A DNA stretch of 64,000 nt from an uncultured Sphingomonas sp. (GTDB lineage Bacteria; Pseudomonadota; Alphaproteobacteria; Sphingomonadales; Sphingomonadaceae): contig CAJYLQ010000013.1 of assembly GCA_913775975.1 (NCBI GenBank), forward strand, positions 1-64,000, given 5' to 3'. The notes below the pieces were generated by a model, which was not told the DNA's origin, ran no database searches, and saw nothing but the letters and a program-made list of their open reading frames with translations. Shown piece by piece: positions 46,269-54,869 of the stretch (the first letter of the stretch is position 1; every line of letters begins with the position of its first letter). The translations under genes and the position numbers were made by a program.

Positions 46269-46952
46269 ATGAGTGACGCGAAGGAAGAGAAGGAAGAGGC
46301 CGCCCCCAAGAAGAAGGGTGGTCTGAAGAAGATCATCATCGGCGCGGTCGCGCTGCTGGCGCTGGTCGGCGGCGGCGTGGGGGCGGGCGTCTACGCCGCC
46401 TCGTCCGGGCTGATCGGCGGCGGCGGCGCCCATGCCAAGGAAGAGGAGAAGGAGCCGGAAGATCCCAACAAGCCCAAGCTGGTGCCGAAGGCCGAGCAGA
46501 AGCGCGCGGGTGAGGGCGGCGAAGGCGGCGAGGGCGGCCATGGCGGCGGCGGCGAAGGCGGCGGCGAGCATGGCGACAGCAGCGGCGCGGAGAATGTCGG
46601 CCTGCCGACCCCCGGCGGCCATGGTGGCGAGGTCTATGCCTCGAACTATTACGCCATGGAGAAGGAATTCACCGCGAACCTGCAGGATTCGGTGCATTTC
46701 ATCCAGGTCGGCGTGGCGGTGTCGACGCCGTTCGACGACAAGGTGATCGAGCATCTGAAGACCAACGACATCGCCGTCCGCTCCGCCGTCCTGATGGCGC
46801 TGAGCGACACGACCGAGGAGGCGGTGTTCACGACCGAGGGCAAGCGCGAGCTGCAGAATCGGCTGGTCAAGGCGATCAACCGCACACTGGAGCAAAAGGA
46901 GGGATTCGGCGGGATCAGTAACGTTTACTTTACCAGTTTCGTTGTTCAGTGA
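46269..46952 (+). CDS. fliL: Basal-body-associated protein FliL
   Basis: A 227-residue protein: a Lys/Glu-rich cytoplasmic N-terminus (1-22), one membrane helix (about 23-48, IIIGAVALLALVGGGVGAGV), a long Lys/Glu/Gly-rich linker, and a periplasmic stomatin-like domain (about 120-227) with AYASNYYAMEKEFTANLQ-like start, FIQVGVAVSTPFDDKVIEHL, LMALSDTTEEAVFTTEGKRE and YFTSFVVQ. FliL rings the stator and supports torque. It lies 17 bp after fliK. Confidence 0.94.
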   Translation: MSDAKEEKEEAAPKKKGGLKKIIIGAVALLALVGGGVGAGVYAASSGLIGGGGAHAKEEEKEPEDPNKPKLVPKAEQKRAGEGGEGGEGGHGGGGEGGGEHGDSSGAENVGLPTPGGHGGEVYASNYYAMEKEFTANLQDSVHFIQVGVAVSTPFDDKVIEHLKTNDIAVRSAVLMALSDTTEEAVFTTEGKRELQNRLVKAINRTLEQKEGFGGISNVYFTSFVVQ

Positions 46953-46955
46953 GCC

Positions 46956-47912
46956 ATGGTTAACGCCGCGACAACCAAGGTTAAACGAGCCGCATCGCCC
47001 CTGCTGGGGGATGCGGACGACATGCCTGTCGAAGCCGCGGTGCTGGGGGCGCAGAAGCTCAACCCCTTCGGCGATCTCAACACGTTGCAGCATCTCACCG
47101 CGCGGCTGGCGCGGGGGACGCGGCCGATGTGGGAAAAGCTGCTGCGTCGCGAGGTGCGCTGCTTTTCCGAGCCGCTGAGCGTCGAGCGCTTCGCCGATTA
47201 TCGCGCCGCGCGCGGCGACCTGCTGACCGCGTGGCTGCCGCTGTCGATGACGCCGCCGGGCACGACCCATGCGTGGTGCATGATCGACGGCCGGTTCCTG
47301 ATGGAAATGCTGGACCTGTTCTTCGGCGGGACCGGCGCGGTGCCGCTGATGCTACCGACCGAATTCTCCCCGTCCGCGGAAGCGATGGCGGCGCGTGTCG
47401 CGACGCTCATGGCCGGTGCGCTGGGCACCGCCTGGGAACCACTGACGCGCGTGGGCTTCGTTGCGGGCAAGCCCGAGCAGAATGCCGATCTGGATGGCGA
47501 GGATGCGGTGATCGTGACCCGCATCGGAATCGATACGCCGGGCAAGCCGGTGTTCGTCGATGTCCTTTATCCCGTGCAGGCGCTCAAGACGCATGGCGCG
47601 ACGCTGACCGGCAAGGTGCTGGACAAGGCGGAGCCGGACCCGGCGTGGCGCAACGCGCTGACCCGCGTGACGATGGGCGTCCGCTTCCCCGTCCGCTCCG
47701 TGCTGGCCGAGCCGGTCGTGCGGCTGTCGATGCTGATGGACCTGAAGCCGGGCGACGTGATCCCGATCACCATCGCCCCCGACGTGCCCGTCATGGTCGG
47801 CCGCGACCGGCTGGGCTGCGGCACCGTCGGCACCTCCAACGGCCGGGCCGCCATCCGCCTGACCTCACTCGCCAATCCCGACGCCGAATTCGATGAAGGA
47901 CTGAACGCATGA
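46956..47912 (+). CDS. fliM: Motor switch protein FliM
   Basis: A 318-residue protein: a short N-terminal part, the CheC-like middle domain (about 60-215, with LPLSMTPPGTTHAWCMIDGR FLMEMLDLFFGGTG) and a C-terminal surface-presentation (SpoA) domain (about 240-318, LSMLMDLKPGDVIPITIAPD, then VMVGRDRLGCGTVGTSNGRA). The usual N-terminal CheY-binding motif LSQxEIDALL is not seen, and no che genes lie in the window. It overlaps fliN by 4 bp. Confidence 0.92.
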   Translation: MVNAATTKVKRAASPLLGDADDMPVEAAVLGAQKLNPFGDLNTLQHLTARLARGTRPMWEKLLRREVRCFSEPLSVERFADYRAARGDLLTAWLPLSMTPPGTTHAWCMIDGRFLMEMLDLFFGGTGAVPLMLPTEFSPSAEAMAARVATLMAGALGTAWEPLTRVGFVAGKPEQNADLDGEDAVIVTRIGIDTPGKPVFVDVLYPVQALKTHGATLTGKVLDKAEPDPAWRNALTRVTMGVRFPVRSVLAEPVVRLSMLMDLKPGDVIPITIAPDVPVMVGRDRLGCGTVGTSNGRAAIRLTSLANPDAEFDEGLNA

Positions 47913-48211
47913 ACGACATGACCGGTGGGTTCGCCACCGACCCCGCCGTCCCGGGGGGCATCGCGAACAATTTCCGGCTGTTGCAGGATGTCGACGTCAA
48001 GCTGACGGTCGAGATCGGCTCGACCAGCCTGACGCTGCGCGAATTGCTGGCGCTGGGCGAGGGCAGCGTGATCGAGCTTGACCGGCAGGCGGGCGAACTG
48101 CTCGACGTGTTCGTCAACGGCACGCTGATCGGTCGCGGCGAGGTCGTGACCGTCGGCGAGCGGTTCGGTGTGCGCATGACCGAGCTGGTCAGCCCCGAGA
48201 AGCGCGGCTGA
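47909..48211 (+). CDS. fliN: Motor switch protein FliN
   Basis: A 100-residue SpoA-domain protein: LLQDVDVKLTVEIGSTSLTL, then RELLALGEGSVIELDRQAGE and VFVNGTLIGRGEVVTVGERF GVRMTELV. The length and motif match FliN, which forms the bulk of the C-ring together with FliM. It overlaps fliM and is followed after 4 bp by fliO. Confidence 0.97.
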   Translation: MNDMTGGFATDPAVPGGIANNFRLLQDVDVKLTVEIGSTSLTLRELLALGEGSVIELDRQAGELLDVFVNGTLIGRGEVVTVGERFGVRMTELVSPEKRG

Positions 48212-48215
48212 TCCG

Positions 48216-48482
48216 ATGCTGTGGTCCTATATCCTGAAGCTTCTCGTGCTGCTGCCGCTGGTGTGCGGGCTGATGATCGGCTGCCTCTATCTGTGGCGCC
48301 GGCTGGAAAGCCGCATCCCGGGCAAGCCGTCGACGCGCCTCATCTCCGTCAAGGAGACGATGATGATCTCGCCGGGCCTGCGCCTCGCGGTCCTGGATTT
48401 CGAGGGCCGGCGCCTGCTCGTCTCGGTCGGGCGGGGCGGGGTGACGCTGGTGGACAAGGTGGATCACGGGGTGGACCAATGA
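48216..48482 (+). CDS. fliO: Flagellar biogenesis protein FliO
   Basis: An 88-residue protein with one N-terminal membrane helix (MLWSYILKLLVLLPLVCGLM, then IGCLYLWRR) and a short cytoplasmic part with ISVKETMMISPGLRLAVLDF and GRRLLVSVGRGGVTLVDKV, typical of short FliO. It helps FliP assemble. It overlaps fliP by 4 bp. Confidence 0.85.
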   Translation: MLWSYILKLLVLLPLVCGLMIGCLYLWRRLESRIPGKPSTRLISVKETMMISPGLRLAVLDFEGRRLLVSVGRGGVTLVDKVDHGVDQ

Positions 48483-49390
48483 CGGTCTCGGTGACGCGGC
48501 GTGGCGACGGCCCGGCGCTGGTGCGTGCGCCCGCGCGTCCCGCCAGGGGCGGCGTGATGACTTTGGTGTGGGGGATGCTGGCGATGCTGCTCGCCATTGT
48601 CGTCGCCGCGCCCGCGCTGGCGCAGACGGCGACGACGCAGGCGGTGCCCGCCGCCGCCGCGCCCGAGACGCCGGCGGTGGCGGCGCCCGCCACGCCGGGC
48701 GCGGGCGACGCGGTCGACCGCGCGTTGAAGCAGCTGGGCGGGCAGCAGGGCCAGTCGGCGCCGCTGTCGCTGTCGCTGCAGGTCCTCATCATCATGGGCC
48801 TGCTGACGATCCTGCCGGGCATCCTGTTGATGATGACCAGCTTTACCCGGATCGTCATCGTGCTGGCGATCCTGCGCCAGGCGATGGGCCTGCAACAGAC
48901 GCCGCCCAACCAGGTGCTGATCGGTCTGTCGCTGTTCCTGTCGCTATTCATCATGGCGCCCACGATCAACCAGATCAACACGACCGCGATCCAGCCCTAT
49001 GCGGCGGGCCAGCTGGCCGGCACGCAGATGATCACGACCGCCGGCGCGCCGCTCCACGACTTCATGACCAAGCAGACCCGGACGAAGGACCTGAAGATGT
49101 TCGCCGACATGGCGAAAGCCGGCCCCTTCGCCAGCCCGAAGGACATTCCCTTCGCGGTGCTGCTGCCGGCCTTCATCACGTCGGAGTTGAAGACGGCGTT
49201 CCAGATCGGGTTCCTGATCTTCCTGCCCTTCATCGTCATCGATCTGGTCGTGGCGACGGTGCTGATGAGCCTTGGCATGGCGATGCTGTCGCCGACGATC
49301 ATCTCGCTGCCGTTCAAGCTGCTGCTGTTCGTGCTGGTCGATGGCTGGGCGCTGACGATGGGCAGTCTGGCGAATTCGTTCGCGACCTAA
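48479..49390 (+). CDS. fliP: Flagellar export gate protein FliP
   Basis: A 303-residue protein. A 25-residue extension precedes a signal-peptide-like helix (TLVWGMLAMLLAIVVAAPAL, AQ). The FliP core follows, with LQVLIIMGLLTILPGILLMM TSFTRIVIVLAILRQAMGLQ, TPPNQVLIGLSLFLSLFIMA and LLPAFITSELKTAFQIGFLI FLPFIVIDLVVATVLMSLGM. FliP forms the FliP5-FliQ4-FliR1 pore. ATG 48479 overlaps the fliO stop; a second ATG at 48557, at the signal helix, is also possible. Confidence 0.95.
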   Translation: MTVSVTRRGDGPALVRAPARPARGGVMTLVWGMLAMLLAIVVAAPALAQTATTQAVPAAAAPETPAVAAPATPGAGDAVDRALKQLGGQQGQSAPLSLSLQVLIIMGLLTILPGILLMMTSFTRIVIVLAILRQAMGLQQTPPNQVLIGLSLFLSLFIMAPTINQINTTAIQPYAAGQLAGTQMITTAGAPLHDFMTKQTRTKDLKMFADMAKAGPFASPKDIPFAVLLPAFITSELKTAFQIGFLIFLPFIVIDLVVATVLMSLGMAMLSPTIISLPFKLLLFVLVDGWALTMGSLANSFAT

Positions 49391-49443
49391 GCGATTTCTC
49401 CTCGCCTTGAAGGGGAGGGGCTTCACCGATCCAGGAAGATGAC

Positions 49444-49713
49444 ATGGACGCCGATTACTTCCTCACCGTCGCCAACCAGACCATGTGGGTGCTGGCGCTC
49501 GCCTCCGCGCCGATCCTGGTGCCGGCGCTGCTGGCGGGCCTGATCCTCGGCATGGTGCAGGCCGCGACCTCGATCAACGAGCAGACGCTGACCTTCGTGC
49601 CGAAGCTGGTCGTGGTCGCCTTCTCCATCCTGATCTTCGGCAGCCTGATCCTGGGGCTGCTGAGCGATTTTACGGTGGGGATGTTCGAGCGTATCCCGGA
49701 TCTGGTGAAGTGA
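49444..49713 (+). CDS. fliQ: Flagellar export gate protein FliQ
   Basis: An 89-residue protein with two membrane helices: ALASAPILVPALLAGLILGM, then VQAATSINEQTLTFVPKLVV, then LIFGSLILGLLSDFTVGMF. The VQAATSINEQTLTFVPK stretch is the FliQ signature. It is separated from fliP by 53 bp and from fliR by an unusual 187-bp gap filled by a nested palindrome. Confidence 0.97.
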   Translation: MDADYFLTVANQTMWVLALASAPILVPALLAGLILGMVQAATSINEQTLTFVPKLVVVAFSILIFGSLILGLLSDFTVGMFERIPDLVK

Positions 49714-49762
49714 GGCGCAGCGCCAGCGCGGCCACGCCCGCGCGCCCGGCGCCAGCCGGGGC

Positions 49763-49896
49763 GCAAGCCCGGCCGGCCTCGGCCCTGCCGAGGGTCGACG
49801 ACGCGGCTTTGCCGCGGCGGGCCATAGCCACCACATTGCCCGCCGCGGCAAAGCCGCGTCGTCGGACGGATGCTGCGCCCCGCCGGCCGGGCTTGC
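49763..49896. repeat. Nested perfect inverted repeat between fliQ and fliR
   Basis: Outer arms of 15 bp (49763-49777 and 49882-49896, GCAAGCCCGGCCGGC and its complement) enclose inner arms of 26 bp (49797-49822 and 49838-49863) around a 15-nt loop. All arms are perfect. The inner arms each contain a small palindrome, GCGGC-TTT-GCCGC. The element fills nearly the whole fliQ-fliR gap, and a diverged partial copy lies at 55677-55740. It looks like a REP/MITE-type repeat of this genome. Confidence 0.85.
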
Positions 49897-49900
49897 CAGC

Positions 49901-50710
49901 GTGGCGCGCAGCGTGCGCGCTCTCGCAGGCTGCGCCGTGCTAGGCCTCGGCCTTGCCATCGAACCCCAGATCTGGGCCCTAATCTTCGTGATGGTCCGGG
50001 TCGGGGCGGCGTTCGTGGCGGCGCCGGTGTTCGGGGCGGTGTCGCTGCCACTGACCGTGCGCGTGTCGCTGGCGGGCGCGATCGGCATCCTCGTGCTGGG
50101 ATCGCACAGCATCACGCCGCCGCCGTCGGTCTTCGCGGTCGCGACCTTCTTGTCGATCGCCGCGGAGGCGCTGGTGGGGTTCGCGATGGGCTTCATCCTG
50201 CAGGCCGCCTTCTCCGCGCCGCTGATCGCCAGCGAGGTGATCGGCGGGGCGATGGGGATCGGCTTCGCCAATTCGATCGACCCGCAGAACGGCCGCTCCT
50301 CGCCCGCGCTCGGCCAGTTCTTCTCGATCATGCTGACGCTCTTGTTCCTGTCGGTCGACGGGCACCTCGTCCTCGTCGATATGCTGGTGAAGAGCTATGA
50401 GGCGCTGCCGCCCGGCGCCGCGTGGCTGGGCGCGGACCGGCTGAAGGCGATCGCCTTCTTCGGCGCTTATGCGTTCTTGGCGGGGCTCCTTTTGGCGCTG
50501 CCGGTCGGATTCCTGCTGCTGTGCCTGAATCTGGTCGTCGGCATGATGAGCCGCGCCGCCCCAGCGCTCAACCTGTTCGCCGTCGGCCTTCCCGCCAGCC
50601 TGGCGGTGGGCGTCGTCGCGCTTGCCATCGCGTTCCCGGCGATGGGCGATTATATGCTGGTCATCATCCGCGAGGCGCTGGGCGCCGTGCAGACGCTAGT
50701 GCTCGGCTGA
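49901..50710 (+). CDS. fliR: Flagellar export gate protein FliR
   Basis: A 269-residue, multi-helix membrane protein: IWALIFVMVRVGAAFVAAPV, AAEALVGFAMGFILQAAFSA, FANSIDPQNGRSSPALGQFF and LNLVVGMMSRAAPALNLFAV GLPASLAVG are FliR landmarks. GTG 49901 is the earliest reasonable start; the family usually begins nearer IEPQIW, so a later start is possible. Its stop overlaps the flhB ATG by one base. It starts 5 bp after the end of the nested palindrome. Confidence 0.93.
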   Translation: MARSVRALAGCAVLGLGLAIEPQIWALIFVMVRVGAAFVAAPVFGAVSLPLTVRVSLAGAIGILVLGSHSITPPPSVFAVATFLSIAAEALVGFAMGFILQAAFSAPLIASEVIGGAMGIGFANSIDPQNGRSSPALGQFFSIMLTLLFLSVDGHLVLVDMLVKSYEALPPGAAWLGADRLKAIAFFGAYAFLAGLLLALPVGFLLLCLNLVVGMMSRAAPALNLFAVGLPASLAVGVVALAIAFPAMGDYMLVIIREALGAVQTLVLG

Positions 50711-51837
50711 TGTCGGAGGGCGGCGAAAAGACAGAAGCCCCGACAGCCAAGCGACGCCAACAGGCGGTCGACGACGGCAATGTCCTTCGTTCCCGCGATC
50801 TGGCGACCGCGCTGGTCGTGCTCGCGGGCGTTTCGTGGCTGTTGTTCATGGGGCCCGCACTGCTGGCCGCCTGCCGCGAGGTGATGGCCGCCAGCTTCCA
50901 GTTCGGCCGGGCCGACGTCGAGGATTTCTCGCCATGGCGACCGCTGGCGCAGGCCGGCTGGCGGCTGGCGCTGCCGATCGGATCGCTGCTGGCGATCAGC
51001 CTGATCGCGGCGGCCGTATCGGGCGCGCTGCTGGGCAGCTTCGGCTTCAACGGCAAGCTGATGGCGCCCAAGATGAGCCGCATCAACCCCGCCTCCGGTC
51101 TGAAGCGCATCCTGGGGATGAACGGCTGGATCGAGCTGGGCAAGTCGCTCCTGAAGGTCGTCCTGCTCGGTGCGCTGGGCGGCTGGATGCTGTGGAAGGC
51201 GTCGCGGCCGACGCTGGGGCTGACGCAATCGAACCTAGACGCCGCGCTGCAGACCGTCGGCGGCACCTTTACCGGCATCCTACTGACGATGAGCCTGGGT
51301 CTCGTCGCGATCGCCGGGATCGACATTCCGATCCAGATCATCCGCCGCCTGTCGCAGATGCGCATGACCAAGCAGGAGATCAAGGACGAGCACAAGGAGA
51401 GCGAGGGTAACCCCGAGGCCAAGGGCCATCAGCGCGCGAAGATGCGCGAGATCCTGTCGGGCGGCGTGCGGCAGGCGGTGGCGGAGGCGCATGTCGTGCT
51501 GACCAACCCGACGCATTTCGCCGTCGCGCTCCGCTACGACCGGGGTCGGGATCAGGTGCCGGTGGTGGTCGCAAAGGGGCGCGGCGCCACCGCGCTGGCA
51601 ATTCGCGAACTGGCGGCCGAGGTGGCGGTGCCGGTGCTGGAATATCCGCAGCTTGCCCGCGCCGTCTATTACACCAGCCGCGAGGGGCAGGAGGTGCGCG
51701 ACGACCTGTACATGCCGATCGCGACCGTCCTCGCCTTCGTCTTCGGGCTCAACGTGTCGGCGGGCGGATCGCCGCTGCCGCCGGTCGATGTGCCGCCGAC
51801 GGCGCGCTTCGACGAGAATGGCCGGAAAACCGACTGA
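50710..51837 (+). CDS. flhB: Export specificity switch protein FlhB
   Basis: A 375-residue protein: four membrane helices in the first 210 residues (the region begins EKTEAPTAKRRQQAVDDGNV), then a cytoplasmic domain with the self-cleaving motif N266-P-T-H269 in LTNPTHFAVALRYD. Cleavage there lets FliK switch export from rod/hook to filament substrates. All needed residues are present. ATG 50710 overlaps the fliR stop (TGATG). Confidence 0.97.
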   Translation: MSEGGEKTEAPTAKRRQQAVDDGNVLRSRDLATALVVLAGVSWLLFMGPALLAACREVMAASFQFGRADVEDFSPWRPLAQAGWRLALPIGSLLAISLIAAAVSGALLGSFGFNGKLMAPKMSRINPASGLKRILGMNGWIELGKSLLKVVLLGALGGWMLWKASRPTLGLTQSNLDAALQTVGGTFTGILLTMSLGLVAIAGIDIPIQIIRRLSQMRMTKQEIKDEHKESEGNPEAKGHQRAKMREILSGGVRQAVAEAHVVLTNPTHFAVALRYDRGRDQVPVVVAKGRGATALAIRELAAEVAVPVLEYPQLARAVYYTSREGQEVRDDLYMPIATVLAFVFGLNVSAGGSPLPPVDVPPTARFDENGRKTD

Positions 51838-51854
51838 AACGGGCCCATGCGCGC

Positions 51855-51881
51855 TAAAGAATCGCGCGATCCGGCCGTTAA
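51855..51881 (+). promoter_or_regulatory. Sigma-28 promoter of fliD-fliS
   Basis: TAAA-N15-GCCGTTAA, one mismatch from the sigma-28 consensus TAAA-N15-GCCGATAA. The predicted start is near 51889, about 17 nt before the fliD ATG. Confidence 0.85.
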
Positions 51882-51905
51882 CTGAGACATGCCGGAGAAC
51901 GCGTC

Positions 51906-53384
51906 ATGACCACCGTGAGCAGCAGCACCAGCAGCGCGTCCAGTACGGCCGCGACCAGCACGAGCCAGTCTATCACGCAGACGCTGGGCGCAGGGTCGGG
52001 CATCGATATCAAGTCGCTGGTCACCAATCTGGTGAACGCGCAGTTTTCGGTAAAGAACCAGCAGCTCAGCGCGCAGTCGGACAAGCTGACCGCGCAGGTA
52101 TCCAGCGTGGCGAAGCTGTCGCAGGGCATCACCGGCTTTCGCGACGCGCTAAAGGCGCTGGTGCAGGGCGGTACGCTGTCGACCCAGCCTTCCAGCTCGA
52201 ATGCCGCCGTCGCGACGGTCGCGTTGCAGAAGGGGGGCAGCGCGGTCGGCCTGTCGGCGCAGCTGAACGTCCAGCAGATCGCGAGCAACCAGGCCGCGAC
52301 CAGCAACGCGCCGATCGGGACGACGCAGGCGTTTAAGGGCGGGACGCTGACCGTGAAGATCGGCAGCTACGTCACCGCGAACGGCACGACCAGCCTGTCG
52401 CCATCGCAGACCGTGCCGATCACGATCGCCGACGGCGCGACGATCGACCAGATCGCGGCGCAGATCACCAGCGCGACCGGCCTGAAGACCGCGCTGATCA
52501 AGGACAATGGCGGCGTCCGCCTGAGCATCAAGGGCGCGACGGGTGCCGCGCAGGCGTTCGAGATCAGCAGCGCCGATGGCAACGCCAGCACGGCGGCCAA
52601 TCAGAGCCTGTCGATCCTGGCGGTCGGTTCCGGCGCGACCGGCATGACCGTCGGCAGCACCGCGAAGGATGCGATGCTGACGCTGGACGGGGCCAGCTTC
52701 ACCCGATCCACCAATACCATTTCGGACCTGCTGCCCGGCGTCGACCTCAATCTGGTCGGCGTATCGACCAGCCCCGTGACGCTCGGTTCGACGCCCCCCG
52801 GCAGCGCGCTGACGGCGGCGGTGCAGGATGTCGTCGACACGTTCAACGCCCTCCAGTCGATCATCAATACCGAGCGGGACGCGACGACCGGCGCGCTGCG
52901 GTCCGATTCGGCAGCCGCCGCACTGAACCGGATGCTGAGCGGGCTGACCCTGACGCCGCTGACCTCCACCCCCGGCGGACCGAAGACGCTGGCGGAACTG
53001 GGTATCGGCACCGATACCGACAAGCGCGACGGCAGCCTGAAGCTGGATACGGCAAAGCTGGCCAGCGTCATGGCCAAGAACCCGGCGGGCGTGGAAGCGA
53101 TCTTCGCGACGGACAGCAGCGGCAATGGCGGGTTGTTCACCGCCATCTCCGCCATCGCGACGAAGGCGACCGACAAGACATCCGGCCTCGCCGCCTCGAC
53201 GGCCAGCTACCAGGCCAAGATCAAGCAGATCACCGATCAGCAGAGCCAGGTGACCGACGACATCGCGACGACGACGACGCGGATGACGCAGCAATATGCC
53301 GCGATGGACGCGCGTGTCGCGGCGTACAAGGCGTCGCAGAGCTTCATCGAACAGCAGGTCAAGGTCTGGACGAAGAGCAACTGA
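51906..53384 (+). CDS. fliD: Filament cap protein FliD
   Basis: A 492-residue protein. The N-terminal part has GAGSGIDIKSLVTNLVNAQF, the FliD start motif, and NVQQIASNQAATSN; the C-terminal part has TGALRSDSAAAALNRMLSGL, TLAELGIGTDTDKRDGSLKL and the terminal coiled coil KTSGLAASTASYQAKIKQIT. It caps the filament tip and promotes flagellin assembly. It has its own sigma-28 promoter and is followed after 1 bp by fliS. Confidence 0.96.
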   Translation: MTTVSSSTSSASSTAATSTSQSITQTLGAGSGIDIKSLVTNLVNAQFSVKNQQLSAQSDKLTAQVSSVAKLSQGITGFRDALKALVQGGTLSTQPSSSNAAVATVALQKGGSAVGLSAQLNVQQIASNQAATSNAPIGTTQAFKGGTLTVKIGSYVTANGTTSLSPSQTVPITIADGATIDQIAAQITSATGLKTALIKDNGGVRLSIKGATGAAQAFEISSADGNASTAANQSLSILAVGSGATGMTVGSTAKDAMLTLDGASFTRSTNTISDLLPGVDLNLVGVSTSPVTLGSTPPGSALTAAVQDVVDTFNALQSIINTERDATTGALRSDSAAAALNRMLSGLTLTPLTSTPGGPKTLAELGIGTDTDKRDGSLKLDTAKLASVMAKNPAGVEAIFATDSSGNGGLFTAISAIATKATDKTSGLAASTASYQAKIKQITDQQSQVTDDIATTTTRMTQQYAAMDARVAAYKASQSFIEQQVKVWTKSN

Positions 53385-53385
53385 C

Positions 53386-53787
53386 ATGGCCTACGCATCC
53401 ACCTTGCTCCGCGATCCCTGGGCCACCTATCGCGAGATCGACGCGGTCGGCCGCACCAGCCAGGCCGCGAGCGGGCCGCAGCTCGTGCAGCTGCTCTATA
53501 CGGAGCTGCTCGCCGCGCTGCGCGCCGCTGCCAGCGCCGCCGAACAGGGCCACCAGCGGATCAAGAGCGAGCGCGTGACCCGGGCCACCGCGATCCTGTT
53601 TGCGCTCGAATCAGGGCTCGATTACGATCAGGGCGGCGATCTGTCGAAGACGCTGGCGCGCATCTATGCCGGCGCGCGCCGCTCGATCGTCAACGCGGCG
53701 GTTGGCAATGATCCCGCGCCGTTCCGCGCCGCCGCCGACAGCCTGGCGGAGATCGCCGCCGCCTGGTCCACCGCGATCGCGGCTTGA
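53386..53787 (+). CDS. fliS: Flagellin export chaperone FliS
   Basis: A 133-residue helical protein: YREIDAVGRTSQAASGPQLV, QLLYTELLAALRAAASAAEQ and ATAILFALESGLDYDQGGDL SKTLARIYAGA follow the FliS pattern (L(V/L)xMLYxG..., LxxGLDxxxGG-[ED]-LA). It keeps flagellin unfolded for export. The start is ATG 53386, 1 bp after the fliD stop; it closes the flagellar locus. Confidence 0.93.
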   Translation: MAYASTLLRDPWATYREIDAVGRTSQAASGPQLVQLLYTELLAALRAAASAAEQGHQRIKSERVTRATAILFALESGLDYDQGGDLSKTLARIYAGARRSIVNAAVGNDPAPFRAAADSLAEIAAAWSTAIAA

Positions 53788-53794
53788 TCCTACC

Positions 53795-54862
53795 CTATAG
53801 CTGGTGGCCGGTCCGGTCGCGCTTGGTCGCCAGATAGCGGGCATTGTGCGGGTTGGGCGGCAGGCTGTGCGCCACCCGTTCGATCACGGCGATGCCCGCC
53901 GCCTCCAGCCCCGCGACCTTGGCGGGATTGTTCGTCAGCAGTCGCACCTGTCGCTGGCCCATCAGGTCCAGCATTCGCGCCGCCACCCCGAAATCGCGCG
54001 CGTCGACGGCGAAGCCCAGTCGCGTGTTCGCGTCCACCGTATCGAACCCCTGATCCTGCAGGCGATAGGCGCGCAGCTTGTTGACCAGGCCGATGCCGCG
54101 TCCTTCCTGCCGAAGATAGAGGAGGATGCCCCAGCCATTTTCCCGGATCGCGGCGATCGCGGCGCGCAGCTGCGGCCCGCAATCGCACTTCAGGCTGCCG
54201 AGCACGTCGCCGGTCAGGCACTCGCTATGCAGCCGCACCAGCGGCGCGCGGCCGTCCAGCTGGCCGATGACCAGCGCGACATGCTCGTCCGCCGAATCGG
54301 GGGAGCGGAAGGCCACGATCTCCGCATCCTCCGCACCGTCCACGGGCAGGCGCGCGCGCGTCGCGATGGCGAGTGCGCGCGCGTCCTGATGGCGGTCGAT
54401 CGCGGCGGGCGTGATCGTCACCTCGGCATCGCGACCGCCGGTGAAGAAGGCGGGGAGCAGCCCCGCGATCCGCGCCAGCCGGATCGCGGCGAGCGAAGCG
54501 ACGGGCTGCGCCACCGGCTGCGTCCGGAACGGCCCCTTGAACGGCGTCGCGAGGTCCAGAGCCGGGTCGGCGAGCGCGATGGCGGTGTCGAAGTCGAGCC
54601 ATGGCGCCGGCTCCACCATCACCGGCCGCTCGGGATCGGCGGCGTCCAGCTGGTTGGTCAGCTTCAGCGTCGCGGCCCGGCCGCTCGACAGCAGGACCGG
54701 GCTTTCGCCCGTGGGGGCGAAGGCGACCAGTGCGCGCGGATCGGCGGTTTCGATCGCGAGTAGGGTAAGTGGTGCCTCCCCCGGGGCGGCGATCGCGATC
54801 GGCCAGCCGCGCCGCATCGCGTCGATCGCGCGGGCCGCGTCGCGCGGGGCGTCCGTCACCAT
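53795..54862 (-). CDS. ribA: GTP cyclohydrolase II with divergent N-terminal domain
   Basis: A 355-residue protein. Residues about 160-355 are RibA: zinc-binding cysteines in HSECLTGDVLGSLKCDCGPQ, LLYLRQEGRGIGLVNKLRAY, DANTRLGFAVDARDFGVAAR, and LLTNNPAKVAGLEAAGI. The first ~150 residues resemble in length and position a RibB (DHBP synthase) domain, but the catalytic DDEDREN-type motif is missing, so this part is probably inactive. RibA opens the riboflavin pathway by converting GTP. It lies 7 bp downstream of xthA on the same strand, so there is no room for an FMN riboswitch of its own. Confidence 0.93.
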   Translation of the reverse strand: MVTDAPRDAARAIDAMRRGWPIAIAAPGEAPLTLLAIETADPRALVAFAPTGESPVLLSSGRAATLKLTNQLDAADPERPVMVEPAPWLDFDTAIALADPALDLATPFKGPFRTQPVAQPVASLAAIRLARIAGLLPAFFTGGRDAEVTITPAAIDRHQDARALAIATRARLPVDGAEDAEIVAFRSPDSADEHVALVIGQLDGRAPLVRLHSECLTGDVLGSLKCDCGPQLRAAIAAIRENGWGILLYLRQEGRGIGLVNKLRAYRLQDQGFDTVDANTRLGFAVDARDFGVAARMLDLMGQRQVRLLTNNPAKVAGLEAAGIAVIERVAHSLPPNPHNARYLATKRDRTGHQL

Positions 54863-54869
54863 GCCAGCG

